Source: Nematopogon swammerdamellus
Taxonomy: Eukaryota; Arthropoda; Insecta; Lepidoptera; Adelidae
Reading direction: 5' to 3'
DNA length: 64,000 nt
Assembly (NCBI GenBank): GCA_946902875.1
Contig: OX336358.1
Span: 14,873,694 to 14,937,693 of the forward strand
Below the pieces are notes generated by a model. It saw only the letters and a program-made list of their open reading frames with translations, did not search any database and had not been told where the DNA came from. How positions within the stretch are numbered: the stretch's first letter is position 1; every line of letters starts with the position of its first letter. The translations under genes were made by a program, and so were the position numbers. This document shows positions 29,906-40,927 of this stretch, one piece after another.

Positions 29906-29935
29906 CCCACAAGGCACTATACAAATGCCATCGTT

Positions 29936-30348
29936 TTAGGGTTTCGTATCCGGTACGGGACCCTATTACTAAACCTGCGCCGTCTGTCTGTCTGTCCGTC
30001 CGTTCGTTCATCCGTCCGTCTGTCTGAGGGCGGTATCTCTTGAACCGTATAGTTATCGCGTTGAAATTGTCACAGAATATGTGTTATTATGGCCGATATA
30101 ACAACAAATAATAATAATAAGAAAATGTAAAAAATTCACGGGGTTTCCCATTGAAGAAACTAAAAAGTGTGTGCGCGCGCGCCATCTACCGAATAGAGTA
30201 TGAAGCATTTTAACTAATCATGAATTTGAACTAATATGAAGCATTTCATAAAGACGCCATAGATGGCGTGAGTTGCGCTAACCATGAAATGGCGATACGG
30301 AACCCTCGGTGCGCGAGTTCGACTCGCACAGCGCACTTGGCCGATTTT
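29936..30348 (+). repeat. Dispersed repeat D, full length
   Basis: AGGGTTTCGTATCCGGTACG to CTCGCACAGCGCACTTGGCC, with all family landmarks. Confidence 0.85.
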
Positions 30349-30747
30349 TTTATGGACGACCGGCACCGGTGGATTTGCCCAAAAGTTCAAATGAAAATTA
30401 AGACACAGCCAATAACACCACTTCTCGCGAAACCACACTCAGAGAGGCGCCCTACCAGCTACAAGGCGGACAAAGAGGTCGTTGTCTAATTTATTAACAC
30501 CCCTTTTTAAAGACTCCCAGGTTACAGGTGGTGGGGAACACACTCGCCGGAAGATCGTTCCATATTTTCGCCGTACGAAATAGGAACGATTTCGAAAAGC
30601 GATGCGTTATCAGAAGTTGTGTGTCAACAACATATCAATGTTCCGAGCGAGTCCGGCGGGTGTAACGGATACGCATCTGGGCAGGAGGGATGAGGGAAGC
30701 CTGTTCTTCGGAACATAGGCAATGGTATATATTTGTCGTCATAATTG
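30349..30747. other. Unassigned, possibly decayed retroelement
   Basis: GGAACACACTCGCCGGAAG and GTTCCGAGCGAGTCCGGC resemble decayed LINE 3' sequence; no certain match in the window. Confidence 0.3.
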
Positions 30748-31085
30748 TACTGGTACTGTGTGAGGCCGGTACTTAAAAAGAATAGCCCAACTGCGTCTCT
30801 CCCCGTGTTAGTCGTAAAAGGCGACTAAGGGATAAGGACGAGATTCCGTGCTAAAGGGCGACGGGATAGCCACCTCTCACCTTGGCACGGTCCTTCCACC
30901 GAGTCGTGCAGCAGGTGGGTCTTTGTGCCTTACTCGCTGCTTGACAGTTATCTTGTCCGAATACTTTGCTAAACGTGGTGGTCGATGTTGTGTTGCAATT
31001 CAGAGTTCTTGCAGCACAACACCGATTACTCCGCTTACCTTGTCGGGATACAGCGTGTGTGGTATGTATGTAATTTATCGTTGCG
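30748..31085 (+). repeat. Dispersed repeat C, full length
   Basis: From GTGTGAGGCCGGTACTT to CAGCGTGTGTGGTATGTATG with the TTGCAGCACAACACCGATTA motif. Confidence 0.85.
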
Positions 31086-31131
31086 TGCAAGACTGGCAGA
31101 AAATGCACTCTACAATAAGTCCGTAAGGTTA

Positions 31132-31187
31132 TTATTATATTTTTCAGTGGTATCCTGTATACAGGTTACCACTGAAAAATATAATAA
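31132..31187. repeat. 56-bp palindrome with one mismatched pair
   Basis: Centred on CCTGTATACAGG (31154-31165). Every pair is complementary from 31132/31187 inward except 31153/31166. Confidence 0.95.
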
Positions 31188-31454
31188 AACGCAATACAGT
31201 TTAATAACCGCACATTACTCAAGCCATGCATAAAAAAAAACAAATGCCGCGTGCCTACATAGGTCGATAAGATTTCTCCTCAATGCGGTGGTACCAACTC
31301 AGCTATGCCATTCAGTGGATACAACCTTCATACATATCTTATAGATATGAACAATATTATATCTCGCTTAGTATGCATTAGGGGCATACGCACGCATTCG
31401 CACGCAGGTACACTTGTGTATAGGGTGGTCCGCGAATTGTTATCAATATCAATA
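31188..31454. other. Intergenic, no gene seen
   Basis: No known repeat or gene. Confidence 0.4.
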
Positions 31455-31675
31455 TACTAATGCGTTTGTAGACTCTATGTATGATACTAAAACTAAATTG
31501 ACGATTTTTAGAAATATTTTCTGTATGTATGTATATATGTTCCTCCATAACTCTCAAACCGATCATCCGAATTCGATGAAACTTAGTACAAACACATTTA
31601 TCTATACGTGACACAGGATAGGCTAAATAAAATTTCCAGTTGCTGTTACGCTAAGATCTGGCTCTCATCATCATC
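31455..31675. repeat. Dispersed repeat F fragment
   Basis: GCGTTTGTAGACTCTATG, TCCTCCATAACTCTCAAACC, GACACAGGATAGGCTAAATA, TACGCTAAGATCTGGCTC match 33870-34075 and, in reverse, 45480-45700. Confidence 0.75.
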
Positions 31676-31735
31676 ATCATCATCATCAGCCTGTATCGGT
31701 CCACTGCTGGACATAGGCCTCTCCCTCATACAAAC
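31660..31735 (-). mobile_element. LINE 3' end with (ATC)n tail
   Basis: TCATCATCATCATC then CAGCCTGTATCGGTCCACTG and GGACATAGGCCTCTCCC, the reverse of the 29600-29670 3' end. Confidence 0.7.
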
Positions 31736-32186
31736 CGTTTGCTCTATCCCGTTCGATAACACCCACGAAGAAGAACTGGCGACTTTGAAGGGTATTTGAT
31801 TTATTTATTTTTTGTATAAACTTTATTACAAGTATTTAGTGACTATCCATATAATAGAAAAGAAAGAAAGAATGTTTATTTTCCCAATTTAAATTTAAAA
31901 TACGTCGTTAATATACATTTACGAGTGTGAAGAGAAAAAAGGATCTGGCACAGCCTATGCCGCGACACTCCAGTACTGAGGCTGTGTGTGCGGCGCTGAT
32001 TTTAAGCCAGTGCAGTGTGTCGACAAAGTGTGTTAATTACAATTTTATACAATTTTACGATTTTACATAATAATTTTAAAAAGCCTCGCCTACTACTATA
32101 ATAACATCGCCTACAGTCTTTCGAAAACACAGCTTCGAAGTGCAAAATTAATAATTTTACTGAGAGTTTTGACTACAAAGAATTAT
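31736..32186. other. Intergenic, no gene seen
   Basis: Contains CACCCACGAAGAAGAAC, also at 46093-46109, but no gene. Confidence 0.4.
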
Positions 32187-32420
32187 TGTTTTATGGAAAC
32201 TCACACGGTTGGCTACATCACCTACAACGTCCGCAATGTCAGCCCATAACACCGGGTGAACTAGGTGCCATATCAGTGCTTCCCTTCATTTCATGTCGGC
32301 TACACTGAGCTGAACGGAAAACACGAACTATTTACATGGCCGTTTCGACCGACGTTTCGCTCAGTGAGGTGGTACCAATCCTGCCGGGATAAACCCTACC
32401 ACCTGGTAAGGTAAGAATAA
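32187..32420 (-). mobile_element. SINE-B core and tail, 5' truncated
   Basis: Reverse copy from TTTTATGGAAACTCACACGG to CCTACCACCTGGTAAGG. Confidence 0.85.
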
Positions 32421-32556
32421 TGTATGGCTTGTATTTAACTAGCATGTACTTAGTATTCTTAATATGATTTTATCTTCAATTCTCACGCTGAACTCTTTTG
32501 CTACTACCTACTTATGTAAATTCCACTATATTAATCGAATCTCAAACATCTAACAA

Positions 32557-32961
32557 GCGGCGGGTGGCCGAGTGGTTTGGACATCGGCTTCTCATGCGAG
32601 AGGTCCGCGGTTCGAATCCCGTCGGCGTGTACCAATGAGTTTTTTCAGACGAAAAAAATTACGTGCATACCTACACCTGCTGCTTCACCGTTCGGAACCG
32701 GTGTAAAACTGTAGGTCCCTTCCCTTGCCCCTTACTAGGTGGTAGGCTCAATTTGTAGCCGACTGGGTTGGTACCACCGTACTGGATGTAAGATGGCCGC
32801 ATAGCAGCCTCGGTTGTGTTCTCCTCTAGTCCAGTATAGCCAACAATCCAGGGAAGTCTCCGGTATGGCACCTACCTTCTCGGAGGTGATATTGGCTGGT
32901 CGGAGCATGCGCTTTGGCCCCTCCAAATCAGCCACCCATACCGGATTACATAAAAAAAAAA
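32557..32961 (+). mobile_element. SINE-A, full length, best preserved
   Basis: tRNA-like head GTGGCCGAGTGGTTTGG, TTCTCATGCGAGAGGTCCG, GGTTCGAATCCCG. Linker GAGTTTTTTCAGACG. Core AAACTGTAGGTCCCTTCCC, TTACTAGGTGGTAGGC, GGGTTGGTACCACCGTACTG. Tail ending GGATTACATAAAAAAAA. Confidence 0.93.
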
Positions 32962-32962
32962 T

Positions 32963-33085
32963 CCGAAGTTTGACTGTAAGAAATCTCTGTAAGGGATAAG
33001 TCCGCCTTTGCACCTTAAGTAAATTTTCTAATGTGCATACCTACTTGTTACTGTTTAATTTAATGTTTACTGGAGCAATGAAGCA
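32963..33085 (+). mobile_element. LINE L5 3' UTR fragment
   Basis: TTTGACTGTAAGAAATCTC, GGGATAAGTCCGCCTTTGC, TTACTGTTTAATT. Shared with 48283-48375 (+) and 62832-63010 (-). Confidence 0.7.
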
Positions 33086-33109
33086 TTTTCTATCTATATT
33101 TCTTCTATA

Positions 33110-33345
33110 TCCATATTTCCGGACCACCGTGTACTCTGCGCGCAATCCGTTGCAACAGGTAGGTGGAGATGTGAGCACCGAGCAGTAGGTCACCGGGTTC
33201 TCGCAGACGAGGCCACTATAGACCGCGCCGCGCCGCTCCCTGTGTGGTAATCACCGCCGCCGCCGGTTCCGACCCGGTCGAGTCGGTCGTTGAAACTGAA
33301 GTGTTGATTATAGACGTTGATCTTATGAGAAATTGTCAGTGTTTT
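33110..33345. other. GC-rich unassigned block
   Basis: CGCGCCGCGCCGCTCCC and CACCGCCGCCGCCGG lie in otherwise AT-rich DNA, with no ORF or family match. A diverged SINE-B tail follows (TTTTCCGTTCAGTTCAGTG). Confidence 0.3.
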
Positions 33346-33472
33346 CCGTTCAGTTCAGTGTAGCAGATGCGACAGAGAAGCACGGCACCTAGTTCCTACA
33401 GGAACACTGGGAAATGGGTGGCATCATGTCATAAGTATAATATATTATCAGGTGATTTAGTCACTAATGTCA
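33346..33472 (+). mobile_element. Diverged SINE-B-like tail
   Basis: GTTTTCCGTTCAGTTCAGTG, GCACGGCACCTAGTTCC and TCAGGTGATTTAGTCAC keep the order of the SINE-B tail with low identity. Confidence 0.4.
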
Positions 33473-33473
33473 C

Positions 33474-33770
33474 TTTTTTTTTTATGGAAACTGATACGGT
33501 TGGCTACATCACCTACAACTACCGTGATGTCAGCCCATAACACCGGATGAACTTGGTGCCACGTCAGTGCTTTCCTTCGGTCGTGAACACAAACTATTTA
33601 CATAGCCGTTTCGACCGACCTTTCATTCAGTGCGGTGGTACCAACCCGGGCGGGTTAAACCCTACCACCTCGTAATATAAGAAGGGAGTCATATCCCTTA
33701 GTCGCCTTTTACGACATACACGGGGAGAGATGCAGTGGGGCTATTCTTTTAAAGTACCGGCCCCACACGG
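33474..33770 (-). mobile_element. Chimeric SINE: C head plus SINE-B tail
   Basis: Reverse copy from TTTATGGAAACTGATACGG to AAAGTACCGGCCCCACACGG. About 25 bases of the centre are deleted. Confidence 0.85.
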
Positions 33771-33859
33771 TTTTTTTTTAATCTAGTTAATAATTTATTG
33801 TAGTAATCAATATTAATAATAAAACTGTAAGGGATGATCATGGAGTGAGTTACCTTGTT

Positions 33860-34275
33860 TTATGAGATATTGCGTTTGTAGACTCTATGTATGATACTAA
33901 AACTAAATTTACGATTTCTGGAAATCTTTTCTCTATATGTATGTTCCTCCATAACTCCTAAACCGATCATGCGAATTCGTTGAAATTGGTACAAGCTCGT
34001 TTAATTATACGTGACACAGGATAGGCTAAATATAATTCAGTTCCGGTTACGCTAAGATGTGGCTCTCATACAAACCGAATTGTTCCGTGCGCCGAAATAA
34101 AGGTACGGTAGCTGGCCTCGCCCTTAGTTAGGTACTTGTACTTACTTTCATCGAGAAGGTTTATTGTTTACCTGAACGTAGCTCGGCCTTCTTTCTTACT
34201 TATTTTCTTCTTTTTAAATACGAATTTCACGCGAGGGAAGCCGGACGGGGGCGGGCAAAAGCTAGTTTTTTTATT
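33860..34275. repeat. Dispersed repeat F, near full length
   Basis: GCGTTTGTAGACTCTATG ... CATAACTCCTAAACCGATC ... GACACAGGATAGGCTAAAT ... TTACTTATTTTCTTCTTTTT ... TTTCACGCGAGGGAAGCCGG and GCAAAAGCTAG. It includes one copy (34110-34195) of the unit amplified at 53600-54550, here in reverse (GAGAAGGTTTATTG, AACGTAGCTCGGCCTTC). Confidence 0.75.
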
Positions 34276-34510
34276 ATTTTATTTCAGAAAATTAATGTTA
34301 ATATTTTTCATTACATTTTATTAAATAGTTTAAACGGTTTAAAGGAAACATGGGCACGGCACCTTGTTTTGACAGGAACAAGGTGTAATTGGCTAACACC
34401 AAGTATGTTGTTAGGTCAGCCTATTACAGCTGATATCAGGTTCATATTAATAAAATAATTTTAAATCATTTCAATGAAAAATATAAAAACACATTTATCG
34501 ATTTGACTCC

Positions 34511-34516
34511 TTTATT
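34511..34516 (-). terminator. Polyadenylation signal of Osiris gene 2 (AATAAA, minus strand)
   Basis: TTTATT on the + strand, and the first canonical signal after the gene 2 stop codon. It predicts a 3' UTR of about 790 bases, similar in length to that of gene 1. Confidence 0.55.
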
Positions 34517-35302
34517 ATATATTGTATGTTTGTATATATCTTTGTACATGGGTTAAAATCAGTCAAAATAAAATTAAACAAAAACAAATCTAATTAAAAT
34601 AATATAGGTGGGTACATATATAAATACTAAGTAGGTAAATACAATAAAACATAATAAAAAACAATATTTTAAGAAGACATATTTACAAACTAAATTACGT
34701 AGACATGTAAAATATTAAATTAAACACATTTTGAAATCATAAACAACAAATTATATACAGATAGTTAAATATTAAAACCAAAGTATTTACAATATGGTAC
34801 AAATAATTAATATAATAAACATGATATTATGCATTAAATAAACTAATTAACAGATAATAAATTATAAAAACATATTATAAAATATCACGAAATCAAGAAA
34901 TTATACAAATATTTAAAAACATAAAAAAACTAAAATAAAGAAATAAAAATAAAACATAAAAATAACATTGGCCATAATGAGCAATACAACTCGTACAGTT
35001 GCAATACGTAAGACAAGAAGCACTCGTTCTTTTAACAAATAAATTAACAAACATGTCAATAAATTAATTTTAAATAATCAATAAATTACTAAACCTAATT
35101 AACTTGAGGTCCGAACCAGTTACTCTTTTCTTACACCAGCGAGAACAGCATGTTGTCAACAAGCCAGCAAGACTGTTGCCCATAAGCTAACAAGATAGCT
35201 GTCAACAAGCCGGAAATACTGTTGCCAATAAGCCAGAAAGACTGCCATCAACGAGGCAACATGACTGCCAACACGACTGGTGTCAAGAATGCAAGGTTTT
35301 CT
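34517..35302 (-). other. Probable 3' UTR of Osiris gene 2
   Basis: AT-rich. The part nearest the stop codon (35130-35290) is built of degenerate CAACAAGCCAGCAAGACTG units. Confidence 0.5.
35130..35290. repeat. Degenerate ~21-base repeat 3' of exon 3
   Basis: Repeated CAACAAGCCAGCAAGACTG, GTCAACAAGCCGGAAATACTG and CCAATAAGCCAGAAAGACTG. Confidence 0.75.
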
Positions 35303-35634
35303 TTAGTTCGTGGAGTACGCATTATAGGCGATATCCTGGGCGTCCTGTGAGGACCTTCCCCAACCCCCATGACCGCCATGGCTGCTACTATAATGCTCCT
35401 CGTGATGAGGATGGGCAACAACCTCGTAGCTTTCGTGATGCTCCTGTTTCGAAGACAGCAGCTTCTTCAGGAGGATCAGACCGGACACCAGAAGGGCGAC
35501 CTTGCCGAGAAGGAGCGCCTTGAGCAGGGCGAAGGCGATCACACCGAGGAAGAGAGGGATGAGAGCTCCAATCTTCAGCTTGATGAGGGCCAGGATCGGG
35601 AGGAGCTGCTTCAGCTTCTTTTTCTTGCCACGGC
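35303..35634 (-). CDS. Osiris gene 2, exon 3
   Basis: Acceptor TATTTTTGCAG then GC completing Gly132. Encodes RGKKKKLKQLL, the hydrophobic segment and the tail, with the stop at 35303-35305. The long + strand frame over this exon is its shadow. Confidence 0.9.
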
Positions 35635-38600
35635 CTGCAAAAATAATATTATTAAAAATAGTAAAGTTGAATTGAGATCCGAACTAGCCAACAAGGCTAT
35701 TATCAACAAGCCAACAGAACTGTTTTCAATAAGACAGTAACACTATTATCAACAAGCCAGCAAGGCTGCTGTCAACAGGCCAATAGCTGTTGTTATTTGT
35801 TGAAGTCCTTTGAAAATGCATAGAACGGTAACATTCGAAAGGTTTAGTCGTCATCTTGTATTGCATCTCTCTTTTCCTTTATAACACTGTTATCAGTAAA
35901 ATTATTTTTATAGGAATATTTTATTAAATCATGCAGAATCGTTGAAATATTTTTCAACAAGTCAATTTGTACAGCAAGACTGCTGTCAACGAGACAGCAA
36001 CAGAGTGTTGTTATTCGTTGAAGTCCGTTGAAAATTCATAGAACGGAAACATTCTAAAGTTGTATGTCGTCATCTGGCATTGCATCTCTCTTCTTCTTTA
36101 TAACACTGTTATCAATTATTTTTATACAATTATCTTATTAATCATAATTAACCTTCTTCATAAGTTAAAATATTTGATCATTGTTGATTGCCTATTGATT
36201 ATTTCACTACCTACATCTCTTATATACGAATACATTCTTCACTAGACCAAAGCTGAGTCCATGACATCACTATCGTAACTACAAATCTTTAATTTCTACT
36301 TTCTTTTGCTCTATTATGGAGAAGATAGATGATAGTTAATCGTTGTTTATGTTGAGATGAATTGGCCATTATTTATTAAACTCAAATATCAGCTCTTGCT
36401 TACCACATAATTTGAAAAGTAGGCGATAATTGAGGCAGGGCATTGTGGCATCTATCAATGAATCAAATGCTTTAGTGAAAATAAAATATTGTTTTTAATG
36501 AAACGAGATTTCAAGTGACCCGACAAAAACGTAACAAGTGAAACTTCGTTAAAACAAGTGCGAAGGTAGTCAATTCCTACTTATGAACCGGTTCCGAATT
36601 AACATATCCGTTTGATCATTTCGACCGGAAAATATTCCGAAAGTCGACGCGGCACCGCCTCGAGCGAACTGGCCACTTTTACAAGCGATTTCGAACGCAA
36701 TCGAGTAACGGAACGAGACGAGAAATCCTCAGAAACCTGGTTTCGACGACTGGTTGTGCAGAGAACCTTTTCCAGTATTCAGAACCAGGGCTGGAGTGAA
36801 ATGGGACTGAGTCATTCCAATCTAGATGTTTTGATAAGCTGGAACTTTCCAAAAGCTGAGTCAAACCTGTTTGGAATTGTTACAGATTGAAATACCACTG
36901 TAAATGATAAATATTAAAGAAGGTCAGTTCAAGAATACCACCAAAAACGGTCTTTTAAAAAGACACGTCATTCTCTTAAAATATTTCGTCAACTTCGAAA
37001 GTTTCAACTTCATATACTAGAATATACAACAACACTTCTTATACAAGTTAGAATGTTAACTTTCGATCTTTTCTGCCAATCACTGCATGATGTAATCTAT
37101 CAAAATTACTTTCAATTTCAACCAAAATCTTCAACTATTAAGATATACAACTCCAATGGCCATCAATCTCTGGGCCAGCTACATACAATGTCAATAGTAG
37201 AACTAGGTTGGCGGGATCTACTGCTTTTCCAAGCATCCTCTTGGAAAGTGGACAAGCCTTGTTGCGAGGCAGCCTTTCGTAATGAAACCGCAGTTTTCTA
37301 GACAGTGCTAAGAACTTTCAAGCCATGATTGGACACATCCGTTAATGGGATTGAGAGCTAGAGTAAGATAGGAAGCGTGTTGCTCTAATCGCCGCCTATT
37401 ACCTTGTTGAATGGTGCGGTTGCCTCCTTTTTTTATTAATCACTACTAAGTGAATGAAGTTGTTTACAAATAGTTTTCTACAATTGTAAGAATTTCTGTG
37501 CTGTAAGTTGATATTTCTACCTTGAAATTCTAGGAGTATAAAAAAGTACTTGGACCTTTAATTAGGGCATTCCTCGGGTGATTTGAAGAAAAATCAACAT
37601 AGCATTACATTTTCTCTCTGAAGACTATTATCATACAAAAGTAAATTAATTGAATTTTAGCCTCGTGACGTGTACAACGTTAAAAGATTTAACTGCAACA
37701 AAACAACACAGATTTAACAATCTGCCTTTTTGGACTTCATCATGCGTCTAGTTCATCGACGTAGTTATTTACATGCAAGGTAAGAATAGTTTTGGGTCAT
37801 TGGACCGCGTTGGGCAGAAATTCCTATTCGTACTGTGGGATAATTTTTTATACGAAAATCAAATCAGTTAATATTTCATATGGGGTAGGTACATACAAAT
37901 ATTTTGTTTATAAATTTGTCTCCAGAGGCTCGAGACAAATCTGGTAAAAGGTCTACGGTTATTCTAGACTGTTACTCGTACAACCTTTATAACGAAGATC
38001 GCATCGTCATTGGCTTAATTATAACGACAGTACGCATTCTAAATTTGAAATTAGTTTACGAGTATCTTAGCAATATTATTTTCATGTCGGCGTGCACGTC
38101 AACAGAAGAAGTCAACAAGAGAGCGAATACATTCACAAATTCATTCACAAACTCGCGAAGCAAACAAAGCGACCGCACCTTGAGCAGTTAAACATAAAAG
38201 CACATACCAGTTGGTAATTAACACAATTACGTGAAGTACGAGTAGATACGCAGCTAGGTTTTGATATTAAACTCGTATAAATGTCTGATGTTTCCTCTCA
38301 TGGTTAGGTGGTGATTTCTCTTCATACCTTTCATTAGATTCTATGGATTATTAATGAGTAATTTTAGATGCCATAACGTTTGTTCAAAAACAAACAGAAT
38401 TATTTATGGCTTGCGACAATCTGAAATATTTCTTCAACTGTTTAATTGTCGTAAATAATAATCTAAATAAATAAAATTTGGTTGATGCCTAGGGGATAAA
38501 TGTGGTATGGAAACTTACTATTAAAAATAAGGTTTGATTTCACAAATCAGCACTATGCAACAGAAATAAATACTACTAATGAAATCACACATAAAAATGC

Positions 38601-40858
38601 ACTTTTATAAACTATACACCGGTTTCGTAATTCGATTATTCCATTTGCTATTTATTATTTTTGTTATGGAAACTAACACGGTTGGCTACATCAGTTACTT
38701 ACTACACCGGTGATTTCATGATTTCACCCTGCCCATCACACCTTTGTCAACTAGGTGCCATGTCAGTGCTTCCCTTTGGTCGTGCCGGCTACACTGAACT
38801 GGACGGAGAACACAAAACTATTTACACGACCATTAATTCAATGCAGTGGTGCGAATCCGGGTGGGTTAAACCCTACCACCTATAGTAAAGGAAGAAGGGA
38901 ATGGACCCACGTAATATTGTAGTACACTTACGTGGATTCCGAACTACTGTAAGTCTCAACGGTCGAACGGTCACCCAGACAAGTTCTGACCTCGCCCAGG
39001 TGTGCTTAAGATCACGAACGCTGGTCGATCGATTTCACCATTGAGCTACCGATGTTGACTACTAAATTAAAACGTCACCTACACCCCAAGCAATTTTTAT
39101 GCTATTAGAAGGCCCAAACCTCAATTGCAAGATTACTTTTTCACAAGAGATTTCGCCAATGTTATCATTATCTCCCTGAAATGTGTATGTAAATATTCTT
39201 CTGTATCTCTGAGATAATTTTAAGATTAGTGGAACCATAATCAGAGGATGAACCACCTTCCCTTATTTGGACCTCAGAGTAAAAGACGACAGAGATGCAA
39301 ATAGAACATTTTAACTTTAAAATTGTATTAAAGAGAAAAAGACAATGATAGACAGCTTTCCAACTGACCACACATAGAACAATTCAAAATTGATACTTGC
39401 TGGCCAATTAAAAACACGAAAGTCGACTTGTGACTAATAGTTTCCAACGAAGACGCCGCGGAAGCATAAAGCTTTCTCTCAAACCAGATCATACGCATGT
39501 CGTGTCCGAGGCAAGGTCTAAGGATAAACCAGTTTGGAAGCCGGTGTAGCATCTGGGTTGGTGGGAGGAATGCAGTCTGCATATCACTCGGTGCTTATAG
39601 ACAGAAGGAAACGACACAGACAGAAGAGCAAGTGGTGCATAGTTTAGTCGTTAATACAATGATTTCTCCCGAAGAGATCTGGGGTTCAAAATTCGATGAA
39701 CAAAAATGCTCAGTTGAAATTTTAGCATTTGCGAATATTTTTCAAATTTTCACATATATTTTTATATGACCAGATATGGGAGGCTGAGTCAGAGGGGCCA
39801 GAGCACATGCTCCGACAAGCTTCAGCTCCGAGAAGGTGCCATACCGGTGACTTCCATGTGGATTGCTGGCTAGAGGAGAGCGCGCTGAGGCTGCTATGGG
39901 ACTATCTTTCGTACAGTACTCTGATATCAACCCAGTCGGCTACAATTTGAGCCTTCCACCTTATGTAAGGGGCAATGGAAGATAAGGAGAGAATTTTATG
40001 ATCGTATAAAAATCTATTACATTTATTGATAATTTTATTCAGAGATATACAGGTATCCAATCCTATGTTTAGACAAACCAGACCTCGGCAAAGATGCCCA
40101 AATAAGAAAGGAGTAGAGGTGAAGAATGAGATCAACCAGCGACGCATAAAGGAGATGGAAAAGGAAAGTTTTAGAATGAAAGACAAAACAAAAGGCGATA
40201 TCATCGTGGAATGTCCGAAGAACTGCGTAAACAACCATTCAATTCAAATTGGTTAAGAGTCCATACTACCACATAGAAAGAGCGGGATAGAGCGATAGAG
40301 AATCAGCGAAAGAACGAAAGGTACAGTCTTACACGATGATGTAATAGTAAGTCTAAATTTAGTAGTTTTTTCGGTGTTTTGAATGAAAAAAAAATATCTT
40401 TTAAACATGTAAAACTTCTTTATATTGAGAGCAGGTTATTATGCAAAGTTTCATGATCTAATTTGTTTTTACCAAGTGATTTATTTATTCAAGAAAATAT
40501 AAACGTAATACAAATAATGAAGTAATTTAAACATACCTCACAAACATTAAAGTAACCATCAAAAGGGGCGTTTTCAAAAACTTCCAGAATATTTATGTTA
40601 ACTATCTATCTAAAGAAATACAAAGGCAGACGATAGTAATGTGGGGGAAAATAGACTGAACGCAAAATAATCTTTGCCAGTTCATCAAAAATTAAGTTAA
40701 CATTTGTTTTAAAATTGAAATAATAATAATAAACTGCAACAAAGTCTATTCAATATAGCATAAAAGATAATATAAGAACATTTGAATTTCATACATAAAC
40801 CTATGCCAATGACGACTATCTAACAGCAGATCTTCCCAATCAAATAATATTTTAAAAA

Positions 40859-40927
<69 letters not shown>

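Noticed and set aside
32557..32630. tRNA gene (Ser/Leu-like)
   Set aside because: A- and B-boxes are present but the fold is imperfect, no proper terminator follows, and the sequence continues into the SINE-A core in every copy.
35369..35740. 123-codon plus-strand frame
   Set aside because: Antisense shadow of Osiris gene 2 exon 3; it crosses the splice site.
36612..37301. Two ORFs in intron 2 of Osiris gene 2
   Set aside because: Opposite strand to the gene, no domain, and no promoter or polyadenylation signal arranged with them.
40026..40256. 76-codon lysine-rich ORF
   Set aside because: Short, intronic, with a competing minus-strand frame of similar length and no family match.
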